A stretch of DNA of 14,941 bases from the NCBI GenBank assembly GCA_964354135.1, contig CAYGZA010000159.1, positions 1 to 14,941 of the forward strand, given 5' to 3'. Each line of letters opens with the position of its first letter. Position 1 is the first letter of the stretch. This DNA comes from CAYGZA01 sp964354135 (GTDB lineage: Bacteria; Planctomycetota; Planctomycetia; Pirellulales; Thermoguttaceae). Below, one piece after another: positions 1 through 8,711 of the stretch. The position numbers and the translations under genes are program-made. A model generated the notes under the pieces. That model had not been told where the DNA came from, did no database searches, and saw only the letters and a program-made list of their open reading frames with translations.

Positions 1-51
1 CTAACTTAGCAAAAGGCTGTGACTTGCGCCTATTTCAACGGTATTGGGGCT

Positions 52-244
52 AGGGATTGGGGTTTAGGGATTGGAGACCAGGGGCTGGAGTCTCACGTCG
101 CATCGCGCGCCCATTTTCGGGAGTCTGACGCGGAGAACGAGAGTGCAAAATGCAAAATGTAAAATGCAAATTGGCGAACGAACCCTCACACTCCATTTTG
201 CACTTTGCATTTTGCACTTTGCATTCCCTTCTTCCCCAATCCCT
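52..244. repeat. Nested inverted repeats with TGCAAAATG units
   Basis: The outer arms are AGGGATTGGGG at 52-62 and its exact reverse complement at 234-244. Inside, AGTGCAAAATGCAAA at 142-156 is exactly complementary to 204-218, and further TGCAAAATG-like units fill 144-170 and 194-225. The block lies just past the 3' end of the minus-strand kinase gene, so its transcript could fold and help end or stabilise the mRNA. There is no clean U-run, so a classical terminator is not claimed. Reading frames through it give low-complexity peptides such as NAKCK and are not genes. From memory, such units are scattered through planctomycete intergenic DNA; copy number could not be checked here. Positions 1-51 show nothing I recognise. 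Confidence 0.7.
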
Positions 245-259
245 GTTCCCTCGCCCCCG

Positions 260-1162
260 TCAAAAGCTCAGCATCCTCTTGTACTCTTCCATCCGGCGGT
301 CCAAGTCGGCCCGCTCGATTTTCCGCAGCCGATCCAAGGTGAAATCCTCGACGGTGAAGCTGGCCACGAGGATCCCGTACGCCATCGCCTCCTTGAGTGT
401 CTTGGGCTCGAAGTTGCCCTGCCCGGCCAGATAGCCCATCATGCCGCCGGCAAAGCTGTCCCCGGCCCCGGTCGGGTCCACGACCTTGGGGGTGGGATAG
501 GCGGGCAAGACGTAAATCTCGTGCTTGCTGAAGAACATGGCCCCGTGCTCGCCCTTCTTGATGACCACGAACCGCGGGCCCATCTCGCGGATCTTGTGGC
601 CGGCCCGCACCAGGTTTTCGTCCTCGGCCAGGAGCTTCGCCTCGCTGTCGTTGAGCACCAGCCCGTCGACCCGCCGCAGCAGCTCCGCCAACTGCTCCGG
701 TTGCGTCCGGATCCAGAGGTCCATCGTGTCGGCCACCGTGAGGCTGGCCCCCGAACACTGCTGGAGCACCTTCAGTTGCAGGTCCGTCGAGCCATTGGCA
801 AGAAAGAGGTACTTCGCGCGGCGGAAGTCTTCCGGGAGCACCGGATCGAACTGGCTCATGACGTTCAGTTGAACGTCCACGGTCTCGCGCCGGTTCATGT
901 CGTCGAAGTACTTGCCCCGCCAGCGGAACGTCTTGGCCCCGCGGATCACCTGCAAGCCCCGGGTGTCGATCTGCCGCGCGCGGAGACACGCCGTGTGCTC
1001 CGCGGGCCAGTCCTCGCCCACCACCCCGACCAGCCGCACGGGGGTAAAGTAGCTCGCCGCGTAGGAGAAGTAGACCGCCGACCCGCCGAGCAAATTCTCC
1101 CGCGTTTCGGCGGGCGTTTCGACGCTGTCCAGGGCAACTGACCCAACGACCAGAAGCGGCAT
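260..1162 (-). CDS. PfkB-family carbohydrate/nucleoside kinase
   Basis: This 300-aa protein has the usual length of a PfkB (ribokinase/adenosine kinase) family enzyme, which moves phosphate from ATP to a sugar or nucleoside hydroxyl in the cytoplasm. Visible motifs are an N-terminal strand MPLLVVGSVALDS, the GG pair at residues 26-27 in LLGGSAVYFSYAA, a conserved NDSE at 171-174, and the PfkB C-terminal signature DPTGAGDSFAGG at 229-240, where D235 is the expected catalytic base. The start is set by the family N-terminus; a purine-rich AGGAAGGA lies upstream on the minus strand, though rather far from the ATG. Substrate cannot be told from sequence. It stands alone, with repeats on both sides and a divergent gene upstream. 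The family call is secure; the specific function is unknown. Confidence 0.92.
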   Translation of the reverse strand: MPLLVVGSVALDSVETPAETRENLLGGSAVYFSYAASYFTPVRLVGVVGEDWPAEHTACLRARQIDTRGLQVIRGAKTFRWRGKYFDDMNRRETVDVQLNVMSQFDPVLPEDFRRAKYLFLANGSTDLQLKVLQQCSGASLTVADTMDLWIRTQPEQLAELLRRVDGLVLNDSEAKLLAEDENLVRAGHKIREMGPRFVVIKKGEHGAMFFSKHEIYVLPAYPTPKVVDPTGAGDSFAGGMMGYLAGQGNFEPKTLKEAMAYGILVASFTVEDFTLDRLRKIERADLDRRMEEYKRMLSF

Positions 1163-1263
1163 GGAATCCCGTCCTTCCTACGAGCAAGAGACCACCGGCG
1201 CCCGGCTGGAAAAGCCCACGGCCCATTATCGGCGTCCGGCCGCGACGTACAAGAGGTAGGTGA

Positions 1264-1323
1264 GCGGGGAGAAACGAGGGACGTGGGGCACGAGGGCAAC
1301 GCCGAGGGCGAGAGACGAAGGAG
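1264..1323. repeat. Purine-rich GCGAGGG-type repeat
   Basis: A run of GAGGG/CGAGGGC/GAGAGACGA units, almost all purine on the plus strand. A similar run occurs at 11621-11656 in this window, which supports an interspersed low-complexity element rather than chance. No function can be assigned. Confidence 0.45.
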
Positions 1324-1381
1324 TGGCCGGGCAGGTGCGGAGCAGCGGCAATTGCCCCCTCGCTCCGCGCGCAAACTCGCG

Positions 1382-1416
1382 CAGACTTCCGAAGTCTCCA
1401 AGACTTCGGAAGTCTG
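1382..1416. repeat. Perfect 16-bp hairpin with self-palindromic arms
   Basis: CAGACTTCCGAAGTCT at 1382-1397 is followed by loop CCA and the exact reverse complement at 1401-1416. Each arm is itself a near palindrome (AGACTTC-C-GAAGTCT), so this is a palindrome of palindromes, able to form either one long hairpin or two short ones. It lies in the leader region of the divergent gene pair. It is followed by TGTTTGTGAGTCTG rather than a U-run, so I call it a repeat, not a terminator. Confidence 0.8.
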
Positions 1417-1455
1417 TTTGTGAGTCTGTCTGTAAAGGTCGCGCCGTTTCTGATC

Positions 1456-1488
1456 CTCCGCGCTCTTTGCGACCTCCGCGGTCTTCAT
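1456..1488. repeat. CCTCCGCG tandem repeat
   Basis: CCTCCGCG occurs at 1455-1462 and again at 1473-1480 (period 18), separated by CTCTTTGCGA. Read on the minus strand it is a GCAAAGAGCGCGGAG-like element of a kind I recall as common in planctomycete and other intergenic DNA. Such elements often yield spurious AEVAKSAEDQK-type protein predictions, as this one would. Confidence 0.45.
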
Positions 1489-1675
1489 TCTCCCTTATCC
1501 CGCGCCGAACTATGGTAATACTGGGAGTTCTGCGCAAGCTGGACAGCCTTGGAGTCGCGGATGAACTGCGTTGATTTCCTCCGCGGACTTGACCTGCGGC
1601 GGCGATTTGCCGAATCGAGATAAGGGGGTATGCCTAACCGCCAAGTTCGGGGCACAGGCTCCACAAGGGACGGTC

Positions 1676-2884
1676 ATGCTTTTTCGCCGCAGTGGACATA
1701 CCGAGGAGCGGCGCCGCCGGGTCCTGAGCGACACCCTGTCGGCCTACGCGTTGGGGGAACAACCGTCCGGCTGGGAAGCCGACTTCGGTGCCTTGCGCGA
1801 CGATGCCGAGCGGAAATCCCTCTACTACGGCGACGCCGCTTTCTTGGACGAACAACTCCACCCCACCGATTTCATCCCCAAGCGGCTGATTACGATCTTC
1901 GTTCTCCTGCTGTGCGGGGGCGGCTTGATCGCCGGGCTCGAGGCCCTTTATCTCTGGATGCCGCGGCTGGCCGCGTGGACGGGCGGCGGGCGCATCGCCG
2001 CCCTGGACCTTGCGGTTTGCGGTAGCCTGGCCACCTGGTTCTCCTCCATGGCGCTGGCCCTGGCCGCTGTGACGGCGGTCGTGGTCTACACGGTGCGGCG
2101 CTACAAAAGCGACGATTACCGCGGCTACTATCGCGTGTGGCTTTGGGCGGCCCTGTGCTGGACCTGGCTGAGCCTCGACACCACCGCCGATCTCCGCGAG
2201 GGCCTCGCCGGGCTCCTGGTCGCGCTGACCGGAACCCGCTTGATGGGCGACGGCTCAATCTGGTGGGCGATCGCCTACGCCTTCCTCATTGGGAGCATCA
2301 GCACGCGGCTCCTGGTCGACATGCGGTCTTGCCGGCTTTCGGCCGCCGCGTTCATGCTGGGGTGGGGTTGTTATCTCGCCGCGCTGGCCGTGCGGTTCGG
2401 CGGCGTCGAGGTCCCCGATCCCGTCCAGCGGGTCATGGTGATCCAAGGTGCGGTGCTCATCGCCAACCTGCTGCTCCTGGGAGCGATGCTGCTCCATGCA
2501 CGGTACGTCGTCCTCGACGCCCAGGGGCTGATTCGCCACCGCCGGCGGCCCTTGCCGGCAGGGGCCGAGGACGGGGACATCGACGATGGGCAAGAGGCGA
2601 ATTGGCGGGGCGCCCGTTCCGCGGGCAGCGGCCGGAACGTGGCGATTCACCCGCCGCACGGCGTGCCGCGCCCTGCTTCGGCCCCGGCCGGCAACGCCCG
2701 ATTGCTGGAAACGGCCCCGGTCTTCACGCCGGCGGGCCCTGTCTCGACGCCGGCCTCCGCCGCTCCGCCCACCGCCGGATTGTCCAAATGGCCCGTCCAG
2801 CGTAAGCTGACGAAGCAGGAGAAACGGGTCCTCCGCGAGCGGCTGGAGCGGCTCCGCCGGGAGCGACAGGCCCGCGGCGGCTAG
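1676..2884 (+). CDS. Multi-pass membrane protein of unknown function
   Basis: I do not recognise this 402-aa protein. I chose the ATG at 1676 because AAGGGA sits 5 bases upstream and the frame before it looks non-coding. Residues 1-70 are a charged, soluble N-terminus. Hydrophobic helices lie at about 71-94, 111-138, 150-170, 194-214, 221-240 and 253-275, giving about six membrane passes. Residues 288-402 form a Pro/Ala-rich, probably disordered tail ending in a very basic helix (KLTKQEKRVLRERLERL, about 382-398), which could bind RNA, ribosomes or acidic lipids. Conserved-looking aromatic motifs between helices are YYRVWLWAALCWTWLSLD. The next gene is gltX, 165 bases downstream on the same strand, and no functional link is evident. 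It may be a lineage-specific membrane family. Confidence 0.75.
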   Translation: MLFRRSGHTEERRRRVLSDTLSAYALGEQPSGWEADFGALRDDAERKSLYYGDAAFLDEQLHPTDFIPKRLITIFVLLLCGGGLIAGLEALYLWMPRLAAWTGGGRIAALDLAVCGSLATWFSSMALALAAVTAVVVYTVRRYKSDDYRGYYRVWLWAALCWTWLSLDTTADLREGLAGLLVALTGTRLMGDGSIWWAIAYAFLIGSISTRLLVDMRSCRLSAAAFMLGWGCYLAALAVRFGGVEVPDPVQRVMVIQGAVLIANLLLLGAMLLHARYVVLDAQGLIRHRRRPLPAGAEDGDIDDGQEANWRGARSAGSGRNVAIHPPHGVPRPASAPAGNARLLETAPVFTPAGPVSTPASAAPPTAGLSKWPVQRKLTKQEKRVLRERLERLRRERQARGG

Positions 2885-3049
2885 CGGGCATGGACTAGCG
2901 TCTCGTTGGAGCGCGGCTCCGCCAGCACCGACTCCGCCTGCAGCACGCGTGTTCGACCTCGCCCGCTACTGCGCTGGACACCGCACGCTCGATCTTGTCT
3001 ACTGGTTAATTCGCACGCCCAGTTGCCGTCCGACGCTGTTTGGCACACC

Positions 3050-6000
3050 ATGGTTCGCACGCGCTTCGCCCCGAGTCCGACCGGATATCTCCACATCGGT
3101 GGGGTCCGCACGGCCCTGTTCTGCTGGCTCTTTGCCCGGCGGCACGGGGGCCAGTTCATCCTCCGCATCGACGATACCGACCAGGAGCGGAACGTCGAGG
3201 AGGCCCTCGAGCCGATCCTCCGCGGGCTGCGTTGGCTGGGGCTCGACTGGGACGAAGGGCCCGGCGTCGGTGGCCCGCACGCCCCCTACTACCAGTCGAA
3301 GCGGTTGGCCCGGTATCAGGCGGCCGTCGAGGAGTTGCTTCGCCGGGGGGCGGCCTATCGCGACTATGCGACGCCGCAAGAAATCCAGACCGAGCGGGAA
3401 GCCGCCGAGCGGGAGAAACACTCCTTCCGCTATAGCCGCCGCTGGATGGCCGAGACCCCCGCCGAGCAGGCCCGCTTCGAGGCCGAGGGACGCAAGCCCG
3501 TCGTCCGCCTCAAGATGCCGCACGAAGGCGCCCTGCTCCTCGACGACCTGATCCGCGGCCGGGTCGAGTTCGAGTGGGCCCGCGAGCAGGACCACGTGAT
3601 CCAGCGGGCCGACGGTTCCTGCCTGTATCACCTGGCCAGCGTCGTAGACGATCACGATTTTGAGATCACGCACGTGATCCGCGCCGAGGAGCACCTCTCC
3701 AACACGCCGCGCCAGGTGTTCATCCTCGAGGCCCTGGGCTACGAGCGGCCGCAGTACGCCCATCTGCCGCTGGTGGCCGAGCCGGGGAGCAAGACCAAGC
3801 TGAGCAAGCGGAAACTGGACAAGTACCTCAAGAACCGCGACTTCGCCCAACTGGTCGAGCACGGACGGAAGATCGCCGCGGCGATGGGGCTCCAGACGGA
3901 CCCCGACACGTTCAACCCGGTCATCACCGACTTCTACCAGCAGGTCGGCTACTTGCCCGAGGCGATCATCAACTATCTGGCCCTGTTGGGCTGGGCCCTG
4001 GACGACAAGACCGAGCACTTCAGCCGGCAGGAGCTGATTGACAGTTTCTCGCTGGAGCGCGTGAACAAGGCCCCGGCCAGCTTCGATCCCAAGAAGCTCT
4101 TGGCGTTCGAGAGTTGGCACTTCCAGCAGTTGTCGCTGGATCGGAAGACCGAACTGCTTCTGCCATTTCTCGAGAAGGCAAAGCTCGTGGACTCTCCACC
4201 GACGAACGAGCAGAAACTGATTGCGCGAAGAGTGGTCGCCGCGGCAGGTGATCGAATAAAGGTCGCCGGCGACATCTTCGAGTACTATTACCACTTTCGC
4301 GAACCCAATTTGGATCCGGGGTTGTTGAAGAAACATGTCGCGACGGCCGGCGATGCGGATCGGCTTCGAGAGTGCCGGGAGCGAATCCGAAACACCGGTG
4401 CTAACATCGATGATCTTCGGCAGGCCATTGCACCCTTGTCTCGCTCAGCATCCGACGTTACGACGACATCACCGCCTTGGGAGGATCTGGCTTCAGAGTT
4501 GGCACGCGCCGAGGAAATCGAATCACTTGGCATCCCAAACGAAACTGTAGAGCAGTCCGTCCGCGACTACGTTGACGCGAATGCCATCAAAATGGCTGAG
4601 ATCATCCACAAGATTCGGTTCGCGACCACGGGAGAAGAGAAAGGGTTCGGGGTATTTGATCACATAGCGATCTTGGGAAGGGAGAAGTCGATTGCTCGAA
4701 TCGACCGCGCGCTCACGGAGGCCGGCTTTCGAGAACTGGCCAGCCGCCCAAATACGACCAATGAGTTGCCTGACTTATCAAACCTTCCCGAATCGCTGCG
4801 TGAGGCGGTCGATTTCAGCGAGCCAGCGAAGCCGATTGTGTTGCACGAGGGTGCCCTTGCCATCGTATATTCGACCAAGCCATTGACTGGTCGCGGTAGG
4901 CTTGAACTGCGCCTCGCGCCGAAGCCATCGCTTAGGTTCTCAATGGAGCTTACGCCAACTGATTATTGGCCACCTCTTGGTGAGGCGGAGCTTCACATAC
5001 CGGACCTTGGGGTGGTGGTGCCAGCGGTCGTAACGCGCTTTCATGCGACATCCCATACGGGCACGGGCCTCCTGGAAGGGGTTCCGAACGGGCGTATCGT
5101 CGTCGGGAGCGGTGAAGCACTGCGTAGTGTTGTATTCCACGTTCCCGACTTCCACGATTTTTTTGGTCGCGTTATCCGCAGCGACGTCGGACATCGCGCA
5201 TGGACGGGAAGGCTGAGCCTTGCCGCCGACAAGTGGGCAATCACGATCGACACGGTACCCGACCTGCGGGAGAGGCGCCAGCGCGTTGCAGAATCCGGTG
5301 GCATCCCGGTTACGCACGTTGGAAAAATCGAACGTGAGGATGCGACGTCGTTCACCGGTGCGGACTGTGAAGAGGTGCTTGAAGTGCTTCAATTCTTCCT
5401 CTCATTTGTGCGCGGGCAATGGGCGGCGCCGTTGATCGCGGTTGGGTTTGACCACGAGGGGAACGCCCTGTGGCGCGATTGGACGCTTAGGAGGATCGGG
5501 AGGGCCCGCCCGTTTGATTCCTGGTGCCCCGTCCATAATATTGGCTACGTTGAGACGCTTTTTCCTCGGTTCTTCGAGCGGTGGATGGATGCAGTATGGC
5601 GCGAGTTCCTCCGACCGGCAATCGGCTCCTACCTTCACGGCAACTGCCAGGGCTTGTTGGACGACACTATTATCTTTGCCCAGATTGTGCTAGAGATGAT
5701 CGCGGATTTCGTCTTAGTGGAGCGGGTGGGGCCGTTTCCTCAGGCCCCGAGCGGAACCGATGCGGCAGACAGGATTAGTCTGTTGTTCCAGCGCATCCCC
5801 GTCCCGAGCGAAATCCCGGATCAACTGGCCGATCTGCGCCGATTTGCGGAGGCCGAGCGGCTCCCGTCAGGGCTGGCGGCTGTGACGCACATTCGCAACG
5901 CGTGCGTTCATCACAACGCCGAAGGCCGTACCTTGCTTGCGCGCCTCGCGTCGGCGAAGCATGCGTTCTATGACGCCTCGCGGCTCGCGCTTTGGTATAC

Positions 6001-6124
6001 AGATCTCTGTCTGTTATGGTTGCTCGGATACGAAGGAAGGTATCAAAGCCGCGTTCACGCCAAATGGGTGGGGGAGACGCAGGCCCTGCCATGGACGAGA
6101 CCGCTGGACTACCCATTTCAGTGA
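3050..6124 (+). CDS. gltX: Glutamyl-tRNA synthetase fused to ApeA-like HEPN protein
   Basis: A single uninterrupted frame of 1024 aa, about twice the usual GltX length. Residues 1-558 are GltX, which charges tRNAGlu with glutamate. MVRTRFAPSPTGYLHIGG carries the HIGH-type motif (15-18), KLSKR is at 250-254, and the anticodon-binding end closes with AILGREKSIARIDRAL. About 40 extra residues lie in 447-499 within the anticodon-binding part. After a linker (559-594), residues 595-1024 look like a complete separate protein: a beta-rich section (about 595-770) and a helical HEPN section with FLSFVRGQW (784-791), IIFAQIVLE (874-882) and the HEPN RNase motif R949-N950-A-C-V-H954. I recall stand-alone relatives resembling ApeA-type HEPN defence proteins; that is from memory. 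Base composition falls from roughly residue 365 onward. The start is fixed by the family N-terminus; no clear Shine-Dalgarno site is seen. GltX call is near certain, HEPN likely, function of the fusion unknown. Confidence 0.9.
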   Translation: MVRTRFAPSPTGYLHIGGVRTALFCWLFARRHGGQFILRIDDTDQERNVEEALEPILRGLRWLGLDWDEGPGVGGPHAPYYQSKRLARYQAAVEELLRRGAAYRDYATPQEIQTEREAAEREKHSFRYSRRWMAETPAEQARFEAEGRKPVVRLKMPHEGALLLDDLIRGRVEFEWAREQDHVIQRADGSCLYHLASVVDDHDFEITHVIRAEEHLSNTPRQVFILEALGYERPQYAHLPLVAEPGSKTKLSKRKLDKYLKNRDFAQLVEHGRKIAAAMGLQTDPDTFNPVITDFYQQVGYLPEAIINYLALLGWALDDKTEHFSRQELIDSFSLERVNKAPASFDPKKLLAFESWHFQQLSLDRKTELLLPFLEKAKLVDSPPTNEQKLIARRVVAAAGDRIKVAGDIFEYYYHFREPNLDPGLLKKHVATAGDADRLRECRERIRNTGANIDDLRQAIAPLSRSASDVTTTSPPWEDLASELARAEEIESLGIPNETVEQSVRDYVDANAIKMAEIIHKIRFATTGEEKGFGVFDHIAILGREKSIARIDRALTEAGFRELASRPNTTNELPDLSNLPESLREAVDFSEPAKPIVLHEGALAIVYSTKPLTGRGRLELRLAPKPSLRFSMELTPTDYWPPLGEAELHIPDLGVVVPAVVTRFHATSHTGTGLLEGVPNGRIVVGSGEALRSVVFHVPDFHDFFGRVIRSDVGHRAWTGRLSLAADKWAITIDTVPDLRERRQRVAESGGIPVTHVGKIEREDATSFTGADCEEVLEVLQFFLSFVRGQWAAPLIAVGFDHEGNALWRDWTLRRIGRARPFDSWCPVHNIGYVETLFPRFFERWMDAVWREFLRPAIGSYLHGNCQGLLDDTIIFAQIVLEMIADFVLVERVGPFPQAPSGTDAADRISLLFQRIPVPSEIPDQLADLRRFAEAERLPSGLAAVTHIRNACVHHNAEGRTLLARLASAKHAFYDASRLALWYTDLCLLWLLGYEGRYQSRVHAKWVGETQALPWTRPLDYPFQ

Positions 6125-6143
6125 TCGAACGACCGGCGGGCCC

Positions 6144-6175
6144 CGCAATCGCGGAAGCCGGGGAGCATGATCGGG
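6144..6175 (+). repeat. Partial copy of the antitoxin C-terminal linker
   Basis: CAATCGCGGAAGCC...GGGGAGCATGATCGGG closely matches 6396-6434 inside the antitoxin gene, except for a 6-base gap. In one frame it reads RKPGSMIG against RKPREPGSMIG of the antitoxin. It lies between the HEPN stop codon and the antitoxin promoter. It could be the remnant of an older Phd-type antitoxin gene or a local duplication. No open frame continues from it. Confidence 0.5.
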
Positions 6176-6184
6176 AGTATACGG

Positions 6185-6211
6185 TTGCGATCCCCGTGCC
6201 CCGTGTACAAT
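6185..6211 (+). promoter_or_regulatory. Candidate promoter of the toxin-antitoxin pair
   Basis: TTGCGA at 6185-6190 and TACAAT at 6206-6211 are separated by 15 bases, slightly short of the usual 16-18. Transcription would begin near 6218, about 50 bases before the antitoxin ATG. The palindrome GTATAC at 6177-6182 lies next to it and could be part of an operator, since Phd-type antitoxins usually repress their own promoter. The operator idea is inference. Confidence 0.4.
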
Positions 6212-6267
6212 GGAATAGGACAGCCACCGCAAAGCGAATGAGAGTTGTCCGACTACGGAGGTGCGCA

Positions 6268-6498
6268 ATGACGACCGTTACGCTTGAAGAAGCACATGAG
6301 CATTTGCCGGAGCTGATAGCGCAGCTCAAGCCGGGGGAGGAAGTCGTGATCACGCAAGCGGACCAGCCCGTCGCGCGTCTGATCCCCGCGCCCCCACAAT
6401 CGCGCAAGCCCCGGGAGCCGGGAAGCATGATTGGCAAATTGGTGATTGTCGAAGACGACGAGGAACACCTTGAGGACTTCAAGGAATACATGCCGTGA
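6268..6498 (+). CDS. Phd/YefM-type antitoxin
   Basis: A 76-aa protein with the layout of a type II antitoxin of the Phd/YefM class: an N-terminal DNA-binding fold (TTVTLEEAHEHLPELIAQLKPGEEVVITQADQPVARLIP) and a flexible acidic C-terminal tail (GKLVIVEDDEEHLEDFKEYMP) that would wrap and block the toxin. The ATG at 6268 is supported by GGAGG at 6257-6261, 6 bases upstream; the longer open frame before it runs through non-coding DNA. The stop overlaps the toxin start by 4 bases (GTGA), which implies coupled translation. Proteins of this class normally repress their own operon. Confidence 0.88.
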   Translation: MTTVTLEEAHEHLPELIAQLKPGEEVVITQADQPVARLIPAPPQSRKPREPGSMIGKLVIVEDDEEHLEDFKEYMP

Positions 6499-6881
6499 AG
6501 ATCCTCTTGGACACACATACTCTCCTCTGGTTCGGACTGAGCAACCCGAGGCTTTCCGACCGCGCCAGGGCTTTAATCCGCGATCCCGACAACCAGCCCT
6601 TGGTCAGCCCGGCAAGTTATTGGGAGATCGCGATCAAGATCAGCTTGGGCAAGTACCGGTTGTTCCAGGATGTGGCATCGTTCGTGGAACAACAGATCGC
6701 GACAAATCGGCTTGATATCCTGCCAATTTCTCCGGAGCACGCGGGTCTCGTCGCCACGCTGCCATTTCACCACCGCGATCCTTTCGATCGGCTGTTGATT
6801 GCTCAGGCGATCCACGAGCGAGTGCCTCTGGTCAGCTCCGACGACGCCTTCGACAAGTATCCCGTCACCCGCCTCTGGTAG
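6495..6881 (+). CDS. PIN-domain toxin (VapC-like RNase)
   Basis: This 128-aa protein is a full-length PIN domain, a metal-dependent RNase fold used by VapC toxins, which cleave tRNA, rRNA or mRNA. Candidate acidic metal ligands are D6 in KILLDTHTLLW, E44 in SYWEIAIK, D98 (or D95) in HHRDPFDRLLIAQA, and D116 in LVSSDDAF. The ending YPVTRLW is typical of the subgroup paired with Phd-type antitoxins. The start is GTG, overlapping the antitoxin stop, so it is probably made only when the antitoxin is translated. All catalytic positions are present, so it looks active. Its RNA target cannot be inferred, although the setting between two tRNA synthetases is suggestive. Confidence 0.9.
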   Translation: MKILLDTHTLLWFGLSNPRLSDRARALIRDPDNQPLVSPASYWEIAIKISLGKYRLFQDVASFVEQQIATNRLDILPISPEHAGLVATLPFHHRDPFDRLLIAQAIHERVPLVSSDDAFDKYPVTRLW

Positions 6882-6914
6882 CCAGTTGGCTGACGTCACG
6901 AAACGGAGTAGAAT

Positions 6915-8600
<1,686 letters not shown>

Positions 8601-8615
<15 letters not shown>

Positions 8616-8669
8616 GACAGGTCTCCGGCCTGTCGCGGCGTCCCACAGGACAAGCCTCTGGCCTGTCGC
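8601..8669. repeat. Two tandem CAGG...CCTGTCGC repeat units
   Basis: The unit at 8601-8636 and the unit at 8637-8669 share GGCGTCCC, AGGACA and GGCCTGTCGC and differ by a 3-base gap and a few substitutions. The first can form a short stem (GACAGG with CCTGTC, 8616-8621 and 8629-8634). The unit includes the final glnS codons and stop. It fills most of the gap between the convergent glnS and moeA genes and could act as a two-way transcription end, though no T-run follows. Confidence 0.65.
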
Positions 8670-8711
8670 GGGCAGTTAGCTCCGGCGGCCGTGCCGGGGC
8701 GCGTGCGGTAA

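Larger units (their letters stand above)
1163..1675. other. 513-base intergenic region rich in repeats
   Basis: This gap separates two divergent genes and should hold the promoters of both. I see no convincing sigma-70 pair. It contains a purine-rich GCGAGGG-type stretch, a long perfect hairpin, and a CCTCCGCG repeat, listed separately. Short open frames here have repeat-type translations (for example AEVAKSAEDQK on the minus strand) and no recognisable domain, so I do not call a gene. Confidence 0.6.

Noticed and set aside
144..225. TGCAAAATG units as a CRISPR array
   Set aside because: Units are short, overlapping and inverted, with no spacers of even length and no cas genes.
71..1141. 356-aa plus-strand frame opposite the kinase
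   Set aside because: Antisense shadow of a clear PfkB gene; no domain, and it starts in repeat DNA.
186..1488. Two minus-strand frames (186-1226 and 946-1488) overlapping the kinase
   Set aside because: Out-of-frame products of high-GC coding sequence plus repeat-derived peptides (NAKCK, AEVAKSAEDQK); no family features.
1589..1624. TTGACC with GATAAG as a promoter for the membrane protein gene
   Set aside because: The spacing is 24 bases, too long, and no acceptable -10 box lies at 16-18.
2885..3049. Possible extended N-terminus of GltX (frame open from 2906)
   Set aside because: The family begins at MVRTRFAPSPTG; the upstream residues have no similarity and no ribosome site.
2999..4336. 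445-aa minus-strand frame opposite gltX
   Set aside because: GC-rich antisense shadow; the plus strand carries the synthetase motifs.
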